DNA from: Planctomycetes bacterium MalM25
GTDB taxonomy: Bacteria; Planctomycetota; Planctomycetia; Pirellulales; Lacipirellulaceae
Direction of reading: 5' to 3'
Assembly (NCBI GenBank): GCA_007745835.1
Contig: CP036424.1
Location: 1,325,001-1,389,000 of the forward strand
Length of the DNA: 64,000 nucleotides
Positions 9,280-19,426 of the stretch are shown here, one piece after another. A model generated the notes under the pieces. The model saw only the letters and a list, made by a program, of their open reading frames with translations. It ran no database searches and was not told where the DNA came from. Every line of letters starts with the position of its first letter. Position 1 is the stretch's first letter. The position numbers and the translations under genes are program-made.

Positions 9280-10344
9280 ATGTCAGCCGACGCCAACCCC
9301 AAAGATACTCCCTACGACGCCGTGCTCGTTGTCTCCTTTGGCGGACCCGAAGGGCCCGACGACGTGATGCCGTTCCTCGAGAACGTGCTGCGGGGCAAGA
9401 ATGTGCCGCGTGAGCGGATGCTCGAGGTCTCTGAGCACTACCAGCATTTCGGCGGGGTGAGCCCGATCAACGGGCAGTGCCGCGAGTTGATCGCCGCCCT
9501 AGAGAAGGAACTGGCCGAGCACGGTCCGCAGCTGCCCGTTTACTGGGGCAACCGGAACTGGGCGCCGATGCTGCCCGACACGCTCCGCCAGATGAAGGCG
9601 GACGGCGTGAAGCGGGCGATCGCCTTCTTCACCAGCACGTTCAGCTGCTACTCCGGTTGCCGGCAGTACCGTGAAAACATTCTGGCGGCCTGCGAAGAGG
9701 TCGGCGACGGCGCGCCGCGCGTCGATAAGCTGCGGATGCCGTACAACCACCCCGGCTTCATCGAGACCAACGCGACGAACCTCCGCGCGGCGCTCGACCA
9801 GATCCCCGCCGATCGCCGCGACGGCGCCAAGGTGCTGTTCACGGCGCACAGCATCCCGCTGTCGATGGCGGAGAACTGCAAGTACGAGCGCCAACTGACC
9901 GAGGCGAGCCGCCTCGCCGCCGAGTCGGTCGGCTGTACGAACTGGGAGCTGGTCTACCAGAGCCGCAGCGGCCCGCCCCAGCAGCCGTGGCTCGAGCCCG
10001 ATGTCTGCGACCGGATCGAGGAGATCCACAAGGAAGGAGGTCTGGACGACTTGGTGCTCTTGCCGATCGGCTTCGTCTCCGACCACATGGAAGTGCTGTT
10101 CGATCTGGACACCGAGGCGAAGGAGCTGTGCGAGAAGCTCGGCGTGAACTTCGTCCGCGCGGCGACGATCGGCACGCACCCGCGGGCGATCCGGATGATC
10201 CGCGAGCTGCTCGAGGAGCGGATCGCCACCGAGCGGGGCGAGTCGCCCGACCGGCCCGCGGTCGGGCAGTACCCGGCCAACCACGACGTCTGCCCCGCCG
10301 ACTGCTGCACCTACACCCCCCGCCGCCCGCCGGCTCGTTCGTGA
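9280..10344 (+). CDS. hemH: Ferrochelatase
   Basis: 354 residues. Inserts ferrous iron into a porphyrin at the end of haem synthesis (protoporphyrin IX in the classical route, coproporphyrin III in the alternative route). Landmarks are VVSFGGPEGPDDVMPFLENV at the start, STFSCYSGCRQYRENI near residue 125, FTAHSIPLSM with the catalytic histidine near residue 190, and PIGFVSDHMEVLFDLDTE with the conserved glutamate near residue 270. The C-terminus carries Cys338, Cys342 and Cys343 (VCPADCCTYTP), resembling the cysteine cluster that binds a [2Fe-2S] centre in some ferrochelatases; the cluster itself is inferred. Other haem genes are not adjacent; a HemY-type oxidase is at 50374-51792. Confidence 0.95.
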   Translation: MSADANPKDTPYDAVLVVSFGGPEGPDDVMPFLENVLRGKNVPRERMLEVSEHYQHFGGVSPINGQCRELIAALEKELAEHGPQLPVYWGNRNWAPMLPDTLRQMKADGVKRAIAFFTSTFSCYSGCRQYRENILAACEEVGDGAPRVDKLRMPYNHPGFIETNATNLRAALDQIPADRRDGAKVLFTAHSIPLSMAENCKYERQLTEASRLAAESVGCTNWELVYQSRSGPPQQPWLEPDVCDRIEEIHKEGGLDDLVLLPIGFVSDHMEVLFDLDTEAKELCEKLGVNFVRAATIGTHPRAIRMIRELLEERIATERGESPDRPAVGQYPANHDVCPADCCTYTPRRPPARS

Positions 10345-10353
10345 GTCGGTAAG

Positions 10354-10562
10354 CACGACGAAACGAAGGAACGACGACAAGCCGTGGCTCACGTCTCAAC
10401 CGTTTCTCACCCTCCCCTTGTGGGGAGGGGCTAGGGGAGGGGGGAATCGGGTACCCGCTTCTTCACCCCTCCCCGGCCCTCCCCATCAAGGGGAGGGAGT
10501 GTTCTCATCTTGAGCTCGGCCCAACCAACGTGGCTGCTTCGTCGCTCCTTCGTTTCGTCGTG
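10354..10562. repeat. Dispersed inverted-repeat element with nested hairpins, copy 1
   Basis: Outer 23-bp arms (10354-10376 and 10540-10562) are reverse complements at 22 of 23 positions. Inside are two more palindromes, 10411-10428 (CCTCCCC/GGGGAGG) and 10477-10497 (CCCTCCCC/GGGGAGGG), which can also pair with each other. A related element with similar outer arms is at 61647-61747. It fills the gap between hemH and the aldo/keto reductase gene. Confidence 0.75.
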
Positions 10563-10581
10563 TTAATCGAATTACCAAGCG

Positions 10582-11574
10582 ATGCCCGAACCTATCCAAC
10601 GCCCCCTCGCCGAAACCGGTCTCAAGGTGTCGCCCGTTGCGCTCGGCTGCTGGCCGATGGCGGGGGTGACGACGCTCGGCGCCTCGCACGACTCGGGGGT
10701 CGCCACCGTCCGGGCGGCGCTCGACGCGGGCGTGAGCCACTTCGACACAGCGTACGTTTACGGCCCGAACGGCGAGAGCGATCGCATCCTCGCCGAGGCG
10801 CTCGCCGGCCGGCGGGACGAGGTGGTCCTCGCGTCGAAAGTCGGCGTCCACTACGAGACCGCCGCCCCCGGCGAGAAGCCGACCATGGCGACTTGCGGCC
10901 GGCCCGAGGTGTTGAAAGCGGAGTGCGACGAGCTGCTCCGCCGGCTGAAGACCGACCGCGTCGACCTGCTCTACCTGCACTCGCCCGACCCCGACGTGCC
11001 GATCGCCGAGTCGGCCGGGGCGCTCGCGGAGCTGATGGCCGAGGGGAAGACGCTCTGCGTCGGCGCGTCGAATACGCAGCTCGAACAGACCGAGGCGTTC
11101 CACGCCGCCTGCCCGCTCTCCGCGTTGCAGCTCCCCTACAACATGCTGCAACGCGACATCGAAGAGCGGACGCTCCCCTGGGCGAGAGACCACGGCGTGG
11201 CGGTCATGGTCTACTGGCCTCTCATGAAGGGCCTGCTCGCCGGCGCAATGGGACGAGACCACACACTCGACGACAAAGACAGCCGCCGCGGCTACCCGAT
11301 GTATCAGGGGGACGAGTGGCAGCGGAACCACGACTTCGTTGAAGAGCTCCGCATGGTCGCCGACGACGCGGGCGTGACCGTCGCCCAGCTGGTGGTTCAC
11401 TGGACCCTGTTCCGCCGCGGGATCACCAGCGTGCTGTGCGGGGCCAAGCGGCCCGAGCAGATCGAGGAGACGGCCGGCGCGATGCGTTTCCAGCTGAACC
11501 CGGAGCAGCAGGAGGCGATCGCCGGAGCGATCGTGGCCCGCGGAGAGGCCGAGGGGAAGCGGTCCTTTACGTGA
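10582..11574 (+). CDS. Aldo/keto reductase
   Basis: 330 residues, full length for the NADPH-dependent aldo/keto reductase TIM barrel. The catalytic tetrad is visible: Asp and Tyr in SHFDTAYVYGPNGESD, Lys in VVLASKVG, and His in DLLYLHSPDPD. A C-terminal TSVLCGAKRPEQIEE stretch matches the cofactor-binding end of the family. The substrate cannot be read from the sequence; bacterial members reduce varied aldehydes and ketones. No Shine-Dalgarno sequence is obvious before the ATG, which lies 20 bp after a dispersed inverted-repeat element. Confidence 0.92.
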   Translation: MPEPIQRPLAETGLKVSPVALGCWPMAGVTTLGASHDSGVATVRAALDAGVSHFDTAYVYGPNGESDRILAEALAGRRDEVVLASKVGVHYETAAPGEKPTMATCGRPEVLKAECDELLRRLKTDRVDLLYLHSPDPDVPIAESAGALAELMAEGKTLCVGASNTQLEQTEAFHAACPLSALQLPYNMLQRDIEERTLPWARDHGVAVMVYWPLMKGLLAGAMGRDHTLDDKDSRRGYPMYQGDEWQRNHDFVEELRMVADDAGVTVAQLVVHWTLFRRGITSVLCGAKRPEQIEETAGAMRFQLNPEQQEAIAGAIVARGEAEGKRSFT

Positions 11575-11636
11575 GCTAGAGTTGTAGTCCCAGCCGGATT
11601 TGCGGTCACGTGCCCATATCGTGGTGGGCAGTAACG

Positions 11637-11654
11637 CCGACCAAGCCTGGTCGG
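11637..11654. repeat. Short palindrome CCGACCAAGC-type, copy 1
   Basis: Inverted repeat CCGACCA/TGGTCGG around a GC core. It shares its core with palindromes at 13118-13139, 26675-26696 and 37150-37169. Confidence 0.6.
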
Positions 11655-11708
11655 GGCTCTTGAGCTTTGGGGCTATTCCGTTCTAACTCGATCGTTTCCA
11701 ATCCAGAA

Positions 11709-12359
11709 ATGCCGCGCCTTTTATTGACCGCGTTTCGGCCGTTCGACCACTGGAATGAGAACGCCAGTTGGCTCGCTCTGCAGGCCGTGATGCGCGACCT
11801 GCCGGCCGACCTGGAGGTCACCACCCGGCTCTACCCGGTCGATTACGACGAGCTGCGTCCGCGTCTCGCAATGGACCTCGCGACCCCCTACGACGCGGTT
11901 CTGCACCTCGGCCAGGCCTCGGGCTCGGCGACGCTCCGCTTGGAGCAGTTCGCGCTCAACGCCCGCCGCGGAGCGGGCGAGCGCTCGGACCAAGCCCTCC
12001 CGCTCGAACCGGACGGCCCCGCCGCGTACCGCAGCCGCCTGCCGATGGCCGACTGGACCCGCCGCCTGCGCGACGCGGGCGTGCCGACGGAGCTTTCGCT
12101 CCACGCCGGCGACTACCTGTGCAACGCGGCGATGTACTGGTCGCATTACTTGCTCGAGGCCTCGGGCCGCGAGCCGCGCGTCGGCTTCGTCCACATCCCA
12201 ATCGATCTCTCCCAGGCGACGGCCGCTCCCCACGCGACGCCGAGCCTGCCGACCGAGCTCGCCGCGCTGGCGGTCCGGCAGATCATCAGCTGGGCGGTCA
12301 ACACGCCTCCGATCGATCACTTGGCCGACGCCCCCACCAAGATCGAGGGGCGGGCGTGA
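11709..12359 (+). CDS. pcp: Pyroglutamyl-peptidase I (peptidase family C15)
   Basis: 216 residues, the usual length. Removes N-terminal pyroglutamate from peptides in the cytoplasm. The catalytic triad is recognisable: Glu79 in TLRLEQFALNARRG, Cys138 in GDYLCNAAMYWSHY and His162 in VGFVHIPID. The start LLLTAFRPFDHWNENAS corresponds to the TGFEPF.....NPS opening of the family. The short substrate-binding loops are more divergent than in enterobacterial or firmicute enzymes, so specificity is less certain than fold. The stop overlaps the GTG start of ispD by 4 bp, an association without an obvious metabolic logic. Confidence 0.88.
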   Translation: MPRLLLTAFRPFDHWNENASWLALQAVMRDLPADLEVTTRLYPVDYDELRPRLAMDLATPYDAVLHLGQASGSATLRLEQFALNARRGAGERSDQALPLEPDGPAAYRSRLPMADWTRRLRDAGVPTELSLHAGDYLCNAAMYWSHYLLEASGREPRVGFVHIPIDLSQATAAPHATPSLPTELAALAVRQIISWAVNTPPIDHLADAPTKIEGRA

Positions 12360-13093
12360 GTCGGTTCGCCGTGCTGGTGCTGGCGGCGGGGCGCAGCTCG
12401 CGGTTCGCCGACCCGAACTACAAGAAGCCGTTCGCGATGCTCGACGGTCGCGCCGTCTGGCTGCACTCGGTCGAGCGGTTCACGTTACGCGAGGACGTCT
12501 GCCAAACGCTGGTCGTCGTCTCGCCGGAAGATCGCGAGGAGTTCCAGCGGAAGTTCGGCGCGAACCTCGCCTTTATGAACGTCACGCTGTGCGAGGGGGG
12601 CGCCGAGCGGGCCGACTCGGTCCGCGCCGGCCTGGCGAAGATCGCCGACGGGGCGACGCACGTCGCCGTGCACGACGCCGCTCGGCCCCTGGTCACCGAT
12701 AAAGAAGTCGACGCCCTCTTCGCGGCCGCCACGGAGCAGCACGCCGCGATCCTCGCGACGCCCGTCACCGCGACGCTCAAACGGGTTGAGGACCATCGGA
12801 TCACCGCCACCGAGCCACGCGAGGGCCTTTGGGCAGCGCAGACGCCTCAGGCGTTCGAGCTCGGTTTGCTCCGCCGCGCCCACGAAGCGGGCGCCGGCAC
12901 GCCAGCGACCGACGACGCCCAACTCGTCGAACGACTCGGCGACCCGGTGGCGATCGTCGAGGGCTCGCCCGAGAACCTGAAGATCACGACCCAAGAGGAC
13001 CTGAGGCTCGCCGCCGCGATCCTCGCCTCCCGCCCCCAAGCGGCCCCGAAGCGGGGGGCGAACCCCTTCGCGGACGATGATCTGTGGCGTTAG
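12356..13093 (+). CDS. ispD: 2-C-methyl-D-erythritol 4-phosphate cytidylyltransferase
   Basis: 245 residues from a GTG that overlaps the pcp stop codon (GTGA). IspD joins MEP and CTP to form CDP-methylerythritol in the non-mevalonate isoprenoid pathway. Visible signatures are VLVLAAGRSSRF with the nucleotide-binding loop, KKPFAMLDG, GGAERADSVRAGL, VAVHDAARPLV (a hallmark of IspD) and AAQTPQAFELGLLRRAHE. The C-terminal tail rich in Pro and Ala (about residues 225-245) goes beyond the usual end. It probably depends on pcp for translation initiation. Confidence 0.94.
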   Translation: MSRFAVLVLAAGRSSRFADPNYKKPFAMLDGRAVWLHSVERFTLREDVCQTLVVVSPEDREEFQRKFGANLAFMNVTLCEGGAERADSVRAGLAKIADGATHVAVHDAARPLVTDKEVDALFAAATEQHAAILATPVTATLKRVEDHRITATEPREGLWAAQTPQAFELGLLRRAHEAGAGTPATDDAQLVERLGDPVAIVEGSPENLKITTQEDLRLAAAILASRPQAAPKRGANPFADDDLWR

Positions 13094-13117
13094 CGCGGAT
13101 TGGAGTTTGCGGGGTAA

Positions 13118-13139
13118 CCCCGATCAAGCTTGGGCGGGG
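13118..13139. repeat. Short palindrome CCCCGATCAAGCTTGGGCGGGG-like, copy 2
   Basis: Imperfect 22-bp inverted repeat with an AAGCTT core, 25 bp after the ispD stop codon. It belongs to the same family as 11637, 26675 and 37150. Confidence 0.6.
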
Positions 13140-13234
13140 CTATTGGGCACGATCGGGGCTCGGTTTTCTCCCGGGACCGACCCCCCCGGGTACGCGCTAT
13201 TGCCCCTTCGGGGCTACCCTCTTGGCATTAGGTT

Positions 13235-13260
13235 GCTGACCGCTACCGCTGACCGCTGAA
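13235..13260 (+). repeat. Tandem GCTGACC heptamers immediately before tyrS
   Basis: Units GCTGACC, GCTACC, GCTGACC and GCTGA end 6 bp before the tyrS ATG. A related heptamer run lies before the ABC permease gene at 15681-15708. Confidence 0.5.
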
Positions 13261-13266
13261 AGGCAA

Positions 13267-14559
<1,293 letters not shown>

Positions 14560-14722
14560 CCGTACGGGCGGCCGCCTCTTCCGCTGACGCAACCACCTGC
14601 TTGAAAAGACCGGAACCCACCGTCATAGTGAGAGGCTCGCTCTGTCGCTCCAGGGGACGGCTAACCCCCTGCGGACAGGCGACTTACAGCAAGCGAAACC
14701 AACGCCATCTCCGAGGAACCCG

Positions 14723-15649
14723 ATGTCAGGCCCCAACGCCGGCGAAGCCGTCATCGAGACCCGCGCCCTGTCGAAGGTCTACCGTGACTTCTGGGGACGC
14801 CAGAAGGTCCGTGCCCTCAAGGCGCTCGACCTGGAAGTCTACAAGGGCGAGATCTTCGGGCTCCTGGGCCCCAACGGCTCGGGCAAGTCGACCACGATCA
14901 AGTTGCTGCTCGGCCTGCTCTTCCCGAGCGATGGCCAGGCGCTCGTCTTCGGCAAAGAGGCGACCGACGTCTCGAAGAACGAGAAGATCGGCTACCTGCC
15001 CGAGGAGTCGTACCTCTACAAGTTCCTCAACGCCGAAGAGACGCTCGACTTCTACGGCCGCCTGTTCGACATCCCCGCCGAGGTCCGCAAGGAGCGGATC
15101 GAGAAGCTCCTCAAGCTGGTCGGCATCGACCGCGCCCGCAAGCGGCAGCTCCGCGAGTACTCCAAGGGCATGACGCGGCGGATCGGTCTGGCCCAGGCGC
15201 TGATCAACGACCCGGAGCTGATCCTGCTGGACGAGCCGACGAGCGGCCTCGACCCGATCGGCACCCGGGAGATGAAGGACATGATCCTGCAGCTCCGCGA
15301 TCAGGGCAAAACGGTCGTCATGTGCAGCCACCTGCTGGCCGACGTGCAGGACGTCTGCGACCGGATCGCGATCCTCCACCAGGGCGAGCTGAAGGAGCTC
15401 GGCCGCGTCGATTCGTTGCTCACCGTCGAGGACGTCACGCAGATCCGCGGCCGCAACCTGAGCGACGACTGCAAGAACGAGCTCCGCGACGTCCTCCAGC
15501 GCCACGGCGCCGAGCTGCTGGAGATGGACAACCCGACCACGACGCTCGAGGACCTGTTCCTGTCGATCGTCCGCGACAGCGAGGCCCGACCCGGACGGCG
15601 GATCGTCCGCGACGAGGGTTCGCCGGAATCCTCGCCGAGCGACAACTGA
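14723..15649 (+). CDS. ABC transporter ATP-binding protein
   Basis: 308 residues. Complete nucleotide-binding subunit: Walker [10 protein letters not shown] at residues 49-57, signature [15 protein letters not shown], Walker [16 protein letters not shown], and the switch histidine in [11 protein letters not shown]. The architecture matches ATPases paired with ABC-2 type permeases. The 80-residue C-terminal extension after the core ([16 protein letters not shown] onward) is typical of this exporter subclass. It is the first gene of a probable three-gene operon with the ABC-2 permease and a membrane-anchored protein, 70 bp and then 4 bp overlap apart. Substrate unknown. Confidence 0.94.
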   Translation: MSGPNAGEAVIETRALSKVYRDFWGRQKVRALKALDLEVYKGEIFGLLGPNGSGKSTTIKLLLGLLFPSDGQALVFGKEATDVSKNEKIGYLPEESYLYKFLNAEETLDFYGRLFDIPAEVRKERIEKLLKLVGIDRARKRQLREYSKGMTRRIGLAQALINDPELILLDEPTSGLDPIGTREMKDMILQLRDQGKTVVMCSHLLADVQDVCDRIAILHQGELKELGRVDSLLTVEDVTQIRGRNLSDDCKNELRDVLQRHGAELLEMDNPTTTLEDLFLSIVRDSEARPGRRIVRDEGSPESSPSDN

Positions 15650-15680
15650 TCGACGCCCCTCTCTTTGTGACACCCGATTC

Positions 15681-15708
15681 GGCCGATGGCCGATAGCCGA
15701 TAGCTGAC
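15681..15708 (+). repeat. Four tandem heptamers before the ABC permease gene
   Basis: GGCCGAT, GGCCGAT, AGCCGAT and AGCTGAC in direct succession, ending 11 bp before the ATG at 15720. It resembles the heptamer run before tyrS. Confidence 0.55.
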
Positions 15709-15719
15709 AGCCCCTCCCC

Positions 15720-17561
15720 ATGGTCGTCGAGAACGAAGTCCTCCCTTACTGGCAATGGCTGTGGCGTGGCGAAGGCGCCGCGCTGGCCGATGGCGAGGGC
15801 GCGATCGTCCGCTTCGGGATCATCGTGCTCACGCTGTTCGTGCTCGCCCTGGTCGGCGGTTTCATCGTGTCGCTGATCCGCAACGGCCCGGTCAAGGCGG
15901 GCGAGCGGACCTACCGCACGCTGGTGGGGGGCATCGGCGACCTGCTGCGGATCTCGCCCACGCGTGTGTGGGCCCTCGCTTGGTTGGCGATCAAGGAGTC
16001 GCTCCGCCGGCGGGTCTGGGTGGCGCTGGTGGTGTTCGGCCTGATCCTGCTTTCCTCCAGCTGGTTCTTGGGGGCCAACTTCCGCGAGCCCGCGCCGCTG
16101 TACATCAGCCTGGTAACCGGCTGGGCGAGCCTGCTGGTGCTGCTCACGGCGTTGCTCACCGCCGCGTTCAGCCTGCCGAACGACATCAAGCAGAAGACCA
16201 TCTACACGGTCGCCACCAAGCCGGTCCGGCCGGTCGAGATCGTGCTGGGCCGCATGCTCGGTTTCACCGTGATCGGCACCGCGTTGCTCGCCGTTATGGG
16301 CGTCGGCAGCTGGTTCTTCGTGAACGGGTCGCTCGCGCACTCGCACACCATCGACAAGCAGTCGCTCACCACGCTCCGCGACGCCGACGGCGCCTCGCTG
16401 GGCCTGGAGGGCGAGACCTCGATCGACGCCTTCCACAAGCACGCGATCGACCTGGGCGCCGAGGGCGAGGGCCTCGCCCTCATGACGCACGGCCACACCC
16501 ACGCGATCGCCGGCGACGACGGCGACGCGAGCGTCAGCGAGGCTCAGGACTACCTCCGCGCCCGCGTGCCCCAGCGTGGCAAGATCAAGTTCTACAACCA
16601 GCAGGGCGTGCAGGTCTCCAAGGGGATCAGCGTCGGCAACGAGTGGGCCTACCGGAGCTTCATCCAAGGCGCCAGCCAAGCGGCCGCCGTGTGGACGTTC
16701 GAGGGGGTCAACCAATCGACCCTGTTGGAGGACGAAGAGGGGGGGCAGTACTTGCCGGTGTCCCTGATCGTGCGGGTCTACCGCTCCTACAAGGGCGTCA
16801 TCGAAGAGGCCATCCAGGGGAGCATCCAGCTCCGCAATCCCGAGACCCAGGTGAAGAGCACCCTGCGGGTCTTCCCGGCGAAGGACTTCGCCATCGACAC
16901 GTTCGACTTCGCCAACGAACAGACCGACACCGAGCAGAACGAGATCACGATCCTCGACGACCTCGTCAGCTCGGACGGCCGGGTCGAGGTCATCGTGCAG
17001 TGCCTCGACCGGGGCCAGTACTTCGGCTTCGCCCAGGCGGACTGCTTCGTGCGTCGTCCGGAGGGCTCGCCGCTGTGGAACTTCGTGAAGGGTTACCTCG
17101 CCATCTGGATGCAGATGGTGATCGTCATCGCCATCGCGGTGACCATGAGCACCTTCCTGAGCGGGCCGATCGCCATGGTCGCGGCGGTCTCGTTCATCGT
17201 CCTCGGCTTCTTCCGGGCTTACTTCTTGAAGATCGCCCTGGGCGAGTCGTACGGCGGTGGTCCGGTCGAGTCGTTCGTGCGGCTGGTGACCCAGATGAAC
17301 GTGATGTCGCCGTTCCCGGAGCGGACGTCCGGCGTCGTCGCGATGGAGGCGGTCGACGACGTCTTCCAGGGCGCGATGCGTGCGGTCTCGTACGTCCTGC
17401 CCGACTTCAGCCAGTACCTGGACCGCGTTTCGTACGTCGCCTCGGGTTTCTCGATCCCGGCCGACGCGCTGGCGCGCGACCTGACCGTCTGCCTCGCCTA
17501 CGTCGTGGGCCTGGCGATCGCCGGTTACTTCTGCTTGCGGACCCGTGAGGTGGCCAAATGA
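15720..17561 (+). CDS. ABC-2 type transporter permease with large extracytoplasmic insertion
   Basis: 613 residues. Predicted membrane helices: FGIIVLTLFVLALVGGFIVS near residues 30-55, VALVVFGLILLSSSWFLGAN near 102-122, LVTGWASLLVLLTALLTAAF near 128-152, GFTVIGTALLAVMGVGSWFF near 180-200, two around 455-505, and one at the C-terminus (CLAYVVGLAIAGYFCL). Between helix 4 and helix 5 lies a soluble stretch of about 250 residues, probably outside the cytoplasm, which begins with a histidine-rich part (THGHTHAIAGDDGD). This insertion is much longer than in ordinary ABC-2 permeases and could bind cargo or the neighbouring partner protein. Its stop overlaps the next start by ATGA. Confidence 0.85.
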   Translation: MVVENEVLPYWQWLWRGEGAALADGEGAIVRFGIIVLTLFVLALVGGFIVSLIRNGPVKAGERTYRTLVGGIGDLLRISPTRVWALAWLAIKESLRRRVWVALVVFGLILLSSSWFLGANFREPAPLYISLVTGWASLLVLLTALLTAAFSLPNDIKQKTIYTVATKPVRPVEIVLGRMLGFTVIGTALLAVMGVGSWFFVNGSLAHSHTIDKQSLTTLRDADGASLGLEGETSIDAFHKHAIDLGAEGEGLALMTHGHTHAIAGDDGDASVSEAQDYLRARVPQRGKIKFYNQQGVQVSKGISVGNEWAYRSFIQGASQAAAVWTFEGVNQSTLLEDEEGGQYLPVSLIVRVYRSYKGVIEEAIQGSIQLRNPETQVKSTLRVFPAKDFAIDTFDFANEQTDTEQNEITILDDLVSSDGRVEVIVQCLDRGQYFGFAQADCFVRRPEGSPLWNFVKGYLAIWMQMVIVIAIAVTMSTFLSGPIAMVAAVSFIVLGFFRAYFLKIALGESYGGGPVESFVRLVTQMNVMSPFPERTSGVVAMEAVDDVFQGAMRAVSYVLPDFSQYLDRVSYVASGFSIPADALARDLTVCLAYVVGLAIAGYFCLRTREVAK

Positions 17562-19315
17562 ATCAACGCAGCAGTTTTCTCCGCAAGGTCGTGTACGGCG
17601 TGCTGATCGCCGCGTTGCTCTTCCCGCTGTCGCTCCTCAGCGCGCCGGCGACGGTCGATTCGCCAGGGGGCACGCTCGCGCAGCTGCGCACGGAGCACCG
17701 CCTGAGCCAGGCGAACCTGGGCGAGATCGACCCGGCGAGCGAGACGGTCAAGCTCGCCACGCTCGGCCTGCGTGGCGTGGCCGCCCAGTTCCTCTGGCGC
17801 AACGCGATGCACTACAAGAAGGTCGAGGACTGGACCAACCTGACCGTCGCGCTCGAGCAGCTGGCGAAGCTGCAGCCGAACTTTGTGACCTTCTGGAAGT
17901 TCCAGAGCTGGAACCTGAGCTACAACGTGTCGGTCGAGTTCGACGATTACCACGATCGTTACTACTGGGTCCGCCGCGGGATCCAGTTCCTGGAGCAGGG
18001 CCTCGAGTACAACCGCGACACCCCGGCGCTGCAGTGGGAGCACGGCTGGGTGCTCGGCCAGAAGATCGGCCGCGCCGACGAGAAGGTCCAGTACCGCCGG
18101 CTCTTCAAGGCCGACGACGAGTACCACCCGGAGGACCGCCCCCCGAAGGATCGTGACAACTGGCTGGTCAGCAAGGAGGCCTACCTCGAGTCGGTCGCCG
18201 CGGTCGACGAGCGGGGCGCCGACCTCGGCAAGAAGAGCCCAAGCATCTTCTACTCCAGCGCGCCCAAGTCGCAGATGAACTACGCCGAAGCGATCGAGGA
18301 GGAGGGCCTCTTCGACCGCGGCGTCTCCGCGTGGAAGCTGGCGGGTGAAGAGTGGCGCGAGTTCGGCAATGTCCCCATCGAACACTCGACCGGCAAGATC
18401 CTGGTCTTCAACGACGAGGACTACCTCGCCGAACGCATTGAGGAGCTGGGCGAGCAGCTCGCGGGCATCGTGGATGGGGTTGAAGAGCAGATCCTCGAAG
18501 GGCTCCGGGACTCGCTGACCGACGCGCAGCGGGCGGCGTACGACAAGCCCGCCACGGACCGCTCCGAGGAGGAGTACGAGCTCGCGTACGAGGCCCAATC
18601 CGTCCTCAAGATCACCCCCGCGATGATCGCCAAGAAGGTCGGCGAAATGTCGCCCGAGAACGCGCGCCGCAGCAAGGAACTCGCCGCCGAACTAGCCGAC
18701 AAGGAGCAGACCCTCCGCTACATCCGCAACTACCAGGACACGACCAACTACGATTACTGGGCGTTGCGTTGCGAGTTCGAACAGATGAAGGCGGCGTACA
18801 CCGCCCGCTCGTCGATTTACCGCGCCCGTCGGCTGTTCCGTGAGGAGGCCGACATCGAGGGCGCCCTCGGGCTGTACGAAGAGGGTTTCCGCCAGTGGGC
18901 GAAGGTCTTCGAGGAGTACCCGGCGCTCAAGGACGGCGACGGCACCACCGGCGACGACGTGATGGTCTACATCACCGAGTACAACAACGTGCTCGAGCAA
19001 CTCGACGAGGAGATCGGCGACGACTTCCCGCTCTGGGAGATCATCGAGAACTTCGACGCCGAGCAGGTCTTCGCCTTGCAACTCCGCGAGCGCAACCAGC
19101 GCCGGCTCCAGTCCGGGATGGCGCCGCTGCCGACCCCCGCCGGCCCGACTCCCGCCGAGCCAACCACCGATGAGGACGGGGCTCCCGCGGAGGACCAAAC
19201 GTCCGCCCAGGAGGAAGCCGAGGAAGCGGAGGACGCCGGCGACGGCGAGAGCCCCTCCGCACCGGAGGCCGAAGCCGCGTCCGAGTCCGAAGAGACCGAC
19301 AGCGACGCTAGCTGA
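17558..19315 (+). CDS. Membrane-anchored helical (TPR-like) protein, partner of the ABC transporter
   Basis: 585 residues, start overlapping the permease stop (ATGA). One N-terminal hydrophobic segment (VVYGVLIAALLFPLSLLSAP) works as an anchor or uncleaved signal. Residues about 60-200 are rich in aromatic residues (AAQFLWRNAMHYKKVEDW, LQPNFVTFWKFQSWNLSYN, YYWVRRGIQFLEQGLEYN) with the spacing of helical TPR-like repeats. Two acidic helical regions follow (350-500), then a low-complexity tail of Pro, Glu, Ala and Ser from about residue 520. No enzymatic motif is visible. The tight coupling suggests a periplasmic or membrane subunit of the same export machine. I do not recognise a named family. 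Confidence 0.8.
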   Translation: MNQRSSFLRKVVYGVLIAALLFPLSLLSAPATVDSPGGTLAQLRTEHRLSQANLGEIDPASETVKLATLGLRGVAAQFLWRNAMHYKKVEDWTNLTVALEQLAKLQPNFVTFWKFQSWNLSYNVSVEFDDYHDRYYWVRRGIQFLEQGLEYNRDTPALQWEHGWVLGQKIGRADEKVQYRRLFKADDEYHPEDRPPKDRDNWLVSKEAYLESVAAVDERGADLGKKSPSIFYSSAPKSQMNYAEAIEEEGLFDRGVSAWKLAGEEWREFGNVPIEHSTGKILVFNDEDYLAERIEELGEQLAGIVDGVEEQILEGLRDSLTDAQRAAYDKPATDRSEEEYELAYEAQSVLKITPAMIAKKVGEMSPENARRSKELAAELADKEQTLRYIRNYQDTTNYDYWALRCEFEQMKAAYTARSSIYRARRLFREEADIEGALGLYEEGFRQWAKVFEEYPALKDGDGTTGDDVMVYITEYNNVLEQLDEEIGDDFPLWEIIENFDAEQVFALQLRERNQRRLQSGMAPLPTPAGPTPAEPTTDEDGAPAEDQTSAQEEAEEAEDAGDGESPSAPEAEAASESEETDSDAS

Positions 19316-19426
19316 TCCGCGTCTCGATTCGAGCCGGCCACGCCAAATGGCTGTCGTCGGCTCCGCCCGCGGGTCGATACCGAGGACGATTCTGTCTTCT
19401 CGGTCGACCTTGCGGAGTTTGACGCC

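Noticed and set aside
13077-13259. 60-residue frame between ispD and tyrS
   Set aside because: It crosses a family palindrome, a UUCG-type hairpin and the tandem heptamers, all typical of non-coding spacer.
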